This document shows positions 53,162 through 57,885 of a DNA stretch of 57,885 bases, piece after piece. The notes below the pieces were generated by a model. It ran no database searches and was not told the DNA's origin. It saw nothing but the letters and a program-made list of their open reading frames with translations. The stretch comes from Leptospirillum sp. (lineage in GTDB: Bacteria > Nitrospirota > Leptospirillia > Leptospirillales > Leptospirillaceae). Positions within the stretch are counted from its first letter, which is position 1; the number at the start of each line of letters is the position of its first letter. The stretch is from positions 1-57,885 of the forward strand of contig DAHWBS010000006.1 of the NCBI GenBank assembly GCA_027323445.1, in the 5' to 3' direction. A program made the translations under genes and the position numbers.

Positions 53162-54221
53162 CGCCATATTGGTTTGTGGGTTTCTGTCCCTTGGGGGACA
53201 GTGCCCACAGTCCCAACATGAGTCTGTCCATGGAGATATCCGCATTCGCACCTGACTTCATCAGAAAATCCGTTTCAGTCAAAAGCTCATAGCCCTTTTT
53301 TAGTATTTTTTCATTCAGCTTTCCTGCTGTTTCCATTACCTTCCGCGCCCTGTAGGGGGATAGTTTTTCCATCTGGGCCAGAGTTTGTGTGCCATCAGGT
53401 TCCGACAGGAGCAATCTCCCGATCGTGTAGAGTCTCCACTGGCGATGCCATAATGACAAAATTCCCAGCGGTGAGCCGCTTTTCCCGGCAAACCGTTTCC
53501 AGTCCAGAAGGATTCTCCTGTCCTGTTCTTCCCATCCTGTAAAGAGATGAAAAACGGTTTGAAGAGGGTCTTCGATCCTGTCCTCCGAGCGAAGAAGAAA
53601 TTCTGGCGTGATAACGGGACGTTTGTTGTTATTGTTTGAGTCTTTCAATGGAGCGTCGACTTTTTCCAGCCATTGATCAACAAGCCCCAGATGTCCATCA
53701 AAATGATGTTGCAAAATTGCAGCCGCAGGTTGTGTGATCTGCAGACCTCTTCTTTTCCCCAGTTCGAGTACCCAGCTCTGGAACTCCTGGTCTTTCTGGG
53801 CTGCGATTTTGGGCCACCCCATTCTGAATGCCGGTATGGTTTTTGAGAGCTCTTCCCCGGACTTTTCCTTGAGCTCAAGGACAATCAGGGCTCGGGGAAT
53901 GGATGGATTCCCTTCCAAAATGCTGGATATTGTTTTTGAGGACAGGTCCTCAATTTTCTCGGCCTGTTCGATCCAGACCAGTCTTTTGGACCCGAAAAGG
54001 CTGGATTCAAAAAGAAATCTTCGGAGGTCGAAAATTTGAATGTCACCCCCGGACTTTTCCTCGAAATTGATCTGGATGCTGTCGGTATCGCAGTCGGGGA
54101 AGGTCCGGAGAATCAGCTCTCTCCTGATAACCTGCCTGATGAGGGAGTCTTCGGGAATCAGGCAGAGAACAGGGGATGAAGGGGATTCCTTTTGAAGGAG
54201 TTCAAGAGAGGAGCTGATCAT
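53145..54221 (-). CDS. holA: DNA polymerase III delta subunit
   Basis: 358-residue clamp-loader wrench that opens the beta clamp. N-terminal AAA-like domain with IFDLRRFLFESSLFGSKRLVWIEQAEKI, lid region, and a C-terminal helical collar (LGILSLWHRQWRLYTIGRLL). Weakly conserved at residue level, as usual for HolA. Operon leuS-lptE-holA; the start overlaps the lptE stop (ATGA). Confidence 0.88.
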   Translation of the reverse strand: MISSSLELLQKESPSSPVLCLIPEDSLIRQVIRRELILRTFPDCDTDSIQINFEEKSGGDIQIFDLRRFLFESSLFGSKRLVWIEQAEKIEDLSSKTISSILEGNPSIPRALIVLELKEKSGEELSKTIPAFRMGWPKIAAQKDQEFQSWVLELGKRRGLQITQPAAAILQHHFDGHLGLVDQWLEKVDAPLKDSNNNNKRPVITPEFLLRSEDRIEDPLQTVFHLFTGWEEQDRRILLDWKRFAGKSGSPLGILSLWHRQWRLYTIGRLLLSEPDGTQTLAQMEKLSPYRARKVMETAGKLNEKILKKGYELLTETDFLMKSGANADISMDRLMLGLWALSPKGQKPTNQYGVRKVR

Positions 54222-54952
54222 GGGATTGTTCCAGGGGGAATGCCGCCAGGAATCCCGGGTTGCTGGGGGATTCCTCCCGGAGAACCCGGAGAGTTGGGAA
54301 AGGGGCTGGCCATCCCGCCGGGTATCTGGGGAGACAGCGGTTGAGAGAGAGACTGGTTGGGAATGATAAAAGTGGCCGACTGCAGGTTATGGGCCATGGA
54401 GGAAATGAGACGGCTTACAGCCGACTGTGTCGCTTCGTTCATGGCATAAGACTGATTCTGCTGGAAGATGGCGAGATTGTTGTTGACATACATTGGGGCG
54501 CCGCCAATGATGGATCCTCCCTGCCAGATGATTTTTCCGTCATAGCCGGTGACCTTGGCGGAAAGGACGATTTCAACAAGGTATTGTTCAATTCCCTGGG
54601 TTGAGGAAAGGGCAAGGGGAATTTCTGCTGCGCTGACAACCGTTCCTGACAGGACAAGATCCGCATATTTGGGATTGTTGACAAGGGTAACTCCGGAAAC
54701 CTTCAGAAGCTCGTCCTTCAAAAGTTGTGTGACTTGGGTTTCAATCAGAGGAAATACGGTTGCATTGTGAAAAGACTGAACGGACATTGTCACATGTTTT
54801 CCCAGAGACAGGTGTCTGGAGTTCGGGAGATGGGTCAATCCTGACAGGTTGGAGAGGTGGTATCCGCATCCTCCGAAGGTTCCCATGAAAAGGATGAGAA
54901 AGCTCATTCGCCAGAAAAGGGTTTTCAACGGACTATCCGGGTCCCACGACAA
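54218..54952 (-). CDS. lptE: LPS-assembly lipoprotein LptE
   Basis: 244 residues. A lipoprotein signal ends in GTFGGC, followed by GYHLS and the LptE fold (HVTMSVQSFHNATVFPLIETQVTQLLKDELLK). It plugs LptD to export LPS. The tail after about residue 205 is rich in Pro, Gly and Ser with PGG/PGI repeats, unlike usual LptE. TTG start overlapping leuS; a second TTG at 54928 would give the signal peptide KTLFWRMSFLILF. Family and position fit. Confidence 0.8.
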   Translation of the reverse strand: MSWDPDSPLKTLFWRMSFLILFMGTFGGCGYHLSNLSGLTHLPNSRHLSLGKHVTMSVQSFHNATVFPLIETQVTQLLKDELLKVSGVTLVNNPKYADLVLSGTVVSAAEIPLALSSTQGIEQYLVEIVLSAKVTGYDGKIIWQGGSIIGGAPMYVNNNLAIFQQNQSYAMNEATQSAVSRLISSMAHNLQSATFIIPNQSLSQPLSPQIPGGMASPFPNSPGSPGGIPQQPGIPGGIPPGTIP

Positions 54953-57416
54953 AGTTCATCAGTTTTCCGGGAACATGGACGGCTTTCTTGACCTGTAATC
55001 CTTCAATGGCACGGACCACTTTTTCGTCTTTGAGGGCGTGCTCCCTCAGTTCGCTTTCGGTTGTGTTTGGAGGGAGCATCAATGTTGCCCTGAGTTTTCC
55101 GTTGACCTGGACAATAAAGGGAACGACATCCCTTAAAAGCGCCGACTGGTCAGCTTCCGGCCAACGCTCATCTGCGACCAGACCTTTCGCGCCCAGAGTG
55201 TTCCAGAGATGTTGGGAAAGATGGGGCGCAAACGGAGAGAGGAGCATGGAGGTCACCTGCAGTCCTTCCCGCAGGACCAGGCGTTCCTCGGCCCCTTTCT
55301 GAAGGTCAATCGAATAGAGCGTATTAAGGAGTTCCATGAGTCGGGCAATGGCGGTATTCATCTGGGCATTCCCTTCAAGGTCCCGTGTAACATCCTGTAT
55401 CGTCTCGTGAATTTTAGTCCGCACGAGACGAAGCTCCGGAGAGAGTGTGGCTGTTGCGGTCCCGACCGATGAAAATTGGGGATGGGTCAATAGCTCCTGT
55501 GCCTTTTGGGAAAGCCTTCCCAAAAATCGGTAGGCTCCTTCGACGGCCTTGTCGTCCCAGGCCAGATCTTTGTCCGGTGGTGCGGAAAAAAGGGTAAACA
55601 GTCTTACTGTGTCAGCCCCGTAACGGTCAATGAGTAAATCAGGGTCGACGACATTGCCTTTGGACTTTGACATCTTGCTCCCATCTTTCAAAACCATTCC
55701 CTGCGTCAGAAGGGAGGTGAATGGTTCCCGAACAGGTGAGAGACCGAGATCATTCAAGACCTTTGTGAAAAATCGGGCATAAAGAAGATGCAGGATGGCA
55801 TGCTCCACTCCTCCGACATACTGGTCGACCGGAAGCCAATGAGCGGCTGTCTGTCGATCGAATGGCAAGCGGGTGTTCTTCGGATCGGAAAAGCGGAGGA
55901 AATACCAGGATGAGTCGATAAAGGTATCCATCGTGTCGGTTTCTCTTTTGGCATCTTTCCCGCATTCTGGGCATTTGACATGGAGAAAGGAGGGTTGCTC
56001 TGACAAGGGAGATCCGCCTTTGCCTGTAAAGGAGACGTGCTCCGGCAGAACAACGGGAAGATCCCTGTCGGGGACAGGAACCATTCCGCAGGAATCGCAG
56101 TAGATAACAGGGATAGGCGTTCCCCAGTATCGTTGCCGGGAGATTCCCCAGTCCCTTAGCCTGTAAGTCGTGACAGCCCGGCCAATCCCTTTTTCCTCAA
56201 GGTGTCTGGTGATTTCGATTTTTGCCAGATCATTGCTGAGTCCGTCAAATTTCCCCGATTGAACCAGAATGCCGGGGCCAGTCATGGCTTCGGAGGGTCG
56301 GTCTGGAATGTGTTCAGAGTCAGAAATGACGGTTTTAATCGGGAGGCTGTATTGAATGGCAAATTCAAAATCTCTTGTATCGTGGGCCGGAACGCCCATG
56401 ACAACTCCTGTTCCGTAACCGGAAACAACGAAGTTTCCAATCCAGAGGGGAATGGTTTCCCCTGTCAATGGGTGAATCAGCCTGATTCCCGAATCGATTC
56501 CTTCTTTTTCAACGACCTCGGTATTCCGTTCTGTTGTCCGCTTATGGAGGGTTTCCCGGATAAAGGCATGGGCCAAATCACGGTTGTCAGAAAGGGAGAG
56601 AAGATTTTCCATCTCTTCGTGTTCCGGTGCGATGGTTACAAATGTGACGCCGTACAGGGTATCCGGCCGGGTTGTAAAGACGGTCAGCTGTTTGTTCAGC
56701 CCGATGACAGAAAAGTCAATGTGGGCTCCCGTTGAGGGTCCAATCCAGTTTTCTTGCATGGTCCTGACTTTTTCGGGCCATCCGGGAAGATCTTTGAGTG
56801 TGTCATGGAGCTCTTTTGCGTAATCGGTAATTTTCAGATACCACTGATCGAGTGACCTGAGTTCAACCGGGCTTTTGCAGCGCCAGCAAAGACCTTCCTC
56901 CACCTGCTCATTGGCGAGGACCGTCGCGCACTGGTCGCACCAGTTGAGAAGTCCTCCCTTTTTGTAGGCCAGCCCCCGTTTCAGAAATTGAAGAAAGAGC
57001 CACTGGTTCCATCGATAGTAATCCGGGAGGCAGGTTGCGATTTCCCGTTCCCAGTCGTAGGACAAGCCGAGCTTTTTCAGCTGTTTTTTCATATGGGCAA
57101 TGTTGTCAACGGTCCATGTTTTTGGGGGGATGTTTCTTTGTATGGCGGCATTTTCGGCCGGAAGACCAAATGCATCCCATCCCATCGGATGCAGGACGTT
57201 GAATCCCCTCATTCGCTTATAACGGGCGAGGGCGTCTCCGATTGAATAATTTCTGACATGACCCATATGAATTTTTCCGGAAGGGTAGGGAAACATTTCC
57301 AGACAGTAGAATTTTGGCCGATCGCTCTGGATTTCCGTTCGGAATGTTCCTTTTTCTTCCCAGATGGCCTGAACGCTGGTTTCGATTTCTTTGAAGAGGT
57401 ATGGATGCTGGCTCAC
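54933..57416 (-). CDS. leuS: Leucyl-tRNA synthetase
   Basis: 827 residues. Class I synthetase with HMGH in PSGKIHMGHVRNY, the CP1 editing domain (YGTGVVMGVPAHDTRDFEF), KMSKSKGN, and the C-terminal anticodon-binding and tail domains. It attaches Leu to tRNA-Leu. GTG start at 57416 with GGAGG farther than usual (12 nt). First gene of the leuS-lptE-holA operon. Confidence 0.97.
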   Translation of the reverse strand: MSQHPYLFKEIETSVQAIWEEKGTFRTEIQSDRPKFYCLEMFPYPSGKIHMGHVRNYSIGDALARYKRMRGFNVLHPMGWDAFGLPAENAAIQRNIPPKTWTVDNIAHMKKQLKKLGLSYDWEREIATCLPDYYRWNQWLFLQFLKRGLAYKKGGLLNWCDQCATVLANEQVEEGLCWRCKSPVELRSLDQWYLKITDYAKELHDTLKDLPGWPEKVRTMQENWIGPSTGAHIDFSVIGLNKQLTVFTTRPDTLYGVTFVTIAPEHEEMENLLSLSDNRDLAHAFIRETLHKRTTERNTEVVEKEGIDSGIRLIHPLTGETIPLWIGNFVVSGYGTGVVMGVPAHDTRDFEFAIQYSLPIKTVISDSEHIPDRPSEAMTGPGILVQSGKFDGLSNDLAKIEITRHLEEKGIGRAVTTYRLRDWGISRQRYWGTPIPVIYCDSCGMVPVPDRDLPVVLPEHVSFTGKGGSPLSEQPSFLHVKCPECGKDAKRETDTMDTFIDSSWYFLRFSDPKNTRLPFDRQTAAHWLPVDQYVGGVEHAILHLLYARFFTKVLNDLGLSPVREPFTSLLTQGMVLKDGSKMSKSKGNVVDPDLLIDRYGADTVRLFTLFSAPPDKDLAWDDKAVEGAYRFLGRLSQKAQELLTHPQFSSVGTATATLSPELRLVRTKIHETIQDVTRDLEGNAQMNTAIARLMELLNTLYSIDLQKGAEERLVLREGLQVTSMLLSPFAPHLSQHLWNTLGAKGLVADERWPEADQSALLRDVVPFIVQVNGKLRATLMLPPNTTESELREHALKDEKVVRAIEGLQVKKAVHVPGKLMNFVVGPG

Positions 57417-57444
57417 GGGACGGGTATTCCTCCATATTAATAGG

Positions 57445-57464
57445 GATATCTGATATCGGATATC
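57445..57464. repeat. Three GATATC repeats at 7-bp steps upstream of leuS
   Basis: GATATC at 57445-57450, 57452-57457 and 57459-57464, each separated by one base. The array sits 29 bp upstream of the leuS start, in the probable promoter, and might be an operator or simple-sequence coincidence. Confidence 0.4.
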
Positions 57465-57528
57465 TTAACAAAAAAACATGCTCATCCAAAGGAAAACAGA
57501 GAAAGTGCATCGGAAAAACTCAAGGGAT

Positions 57529-57556
57529 TTGATTCCGGAGAAGAATTCACTATAAT
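57529..57556 (+). promoter_or_regulatory. Promoter for tRNA-Arg
   Basis: TTGATT (57529-57534), 16-bp spacer, TATAAT (57551-57556). Predicted start about 16 nt before the mature tRNA. Confidence 0.7.
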
Positions 57557-57578
57557 CGGACGTCCTTCCTTCTTTTAT

Positions 57579-57656
57579 GCGCCCGTAGCTCAGCCCGGAT
57601 AGAGCAACAGACTACGAATCTGAAGGTCGCAGGTTCAACTCCTGCCGGGCGCACCA
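57579..57656 (+). tRNA. tRNA-Arg (ACG)
   Basis: Acceptor GCGCCCG pairs with CGGGCGC. The anticodon loop CTACGAA gives ACG (read as ICG after editing), the T-arm contains GTTCAAC, and CCA is encoded. Confidence 0.95.
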
Positions 57657-57751
57657 ATCACTAACTGTTCTCCGAAAACTCTGCCAAACACAAAGATCGC
57701 TGTCTAAACCGATAGGATAATGCTCCCACTTATTTCCCGTGTTTATCCGCG

Positions 57752-57885
57752 TCAATCCAGCCCAAACTTCCTCTGGTACCATTTTTTCAGCAAGTAGGTG
57801 AGGGCCATGTAGGAAAGAATCATCGTGGCCAGGATCGGCCAGTAAAGAGGAGGGAGGTGGACAAACCCGAGGGAGGGGCCGATCG
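57752..57885 (-). CDS. C-terminal end of a Mg2+-type (P3) P-type ATPase
   Basis: Only the last 44 residues are in the window. They read GFVHLPPLYWPILATMILSY, then TYLLKKWYQRKFGLD and TGA, matching the last helix and tail of MgtA-type magnesium ATPases (LPLSYFPWLV ... LVKxxYxRRYG). The 57657-57751 gap to tRNA-Arg holds no gene. Confidence 0.62.
   Translation of the reverse strand, partial: IGPSLGFVHLPPLYWPILATMILSYMALTYLLKKWYQRKFGLD

Overview
The window looks like one contig of a Gram-negative, acid- or iron-adapted bacterium, most plausibly a Leptospirillum-like member of the Nitrospirota. That placement is inferred from the overall gene content: a B12-dependent class II ribonucleotide reductase, a TtuA/TtuB-type tRNA thiolation pair, an LptE and heptosyltransferase outer-membrane kit, metal and RND efflux, and frequent TTG start codons behind strong Shine-Dalgarno sequences. 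A 16S or protein search would be needed to prove it. Both window ends cut P-type ATPase genes, a copper-type one at the left and a Mg-type one at the right.

Left region (1-14.1 kb): a minus-strand run of a carboxypeptidase-regulatory-like lipoprotein, a b-type cytochrome, a GT9 heptosyltransferase, an MFS transporter and a two-HMA copper-type ATPase. Then come an EamA transporter, a PLD-family nuclease whose start codon interlocks head-to-head with that of thioredoxin 2, an M1 aminopeptidase, a YHS-SLOG fusion, a YnfA-like protein and UvrB. From 14.6 to 22.1 kb an ArsR-controlled RND efflux operon (arsR, outer-membrane channel, adaptor, pump, DUF2892, zinc alcohol dehydrogenase) follows a decayed GGDEF fragment and ends at a strong bidirectional terminator. 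From 22.7 to 25.3 kb there is an envelope-protein operon (small ORFs, FlgO-like lipoprotein, SPFH lipoprotein, bacterioferritin comigratory peroxiredoxin). An MFS/CaCA transporter pair and a ChrR-like cupin follow.

Middle (28.4-35.1 kb): a very large c-di-GMP sensor (PAS-GAF-GAF-GAF-GAF-PAS-GGDEF-EAL-CZB) is interrupted by an in-frame TGA inside a perfect 30-bp palindrome and by a +1 frameshift in an A5/T5 run. Next to it lies a decayed, AT-richer island (GNAT acetyltransferase, an orphan gene, a tyrosine-recombinase pseudogene) beside tRNA-Cys, a typical integration site.

Right region (35-57.9 kb): UppP with an apparent ATT start, class II RNR behind two NrdR-type boxes, a rubrerythrin, a three-lipoprotein LpoB cluster, tRNA-His and a chemoreceptor. 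Convergent to the chemoreceptor is a PAS-GGDEF diguanylate cyclase whose N-terminus looks like the CheY-binding peptide of FliM, with a perfect CRP-type operator upstream. Then come a DciA-like protein, a TtuB-like carrier with three residues after its GG, TtuA, a Cas4-like PD-(D/E)XK nuclease, an HNH nuclease, MurJ, rpsT, holA, lptE, leuS and tRNA-Arg. Core functions and signalling dominate. The most novel items are the FliM-peptide cyclase, the doubly interrupted sensor, the tailed sulfur carrier and the ATT-start UppP.
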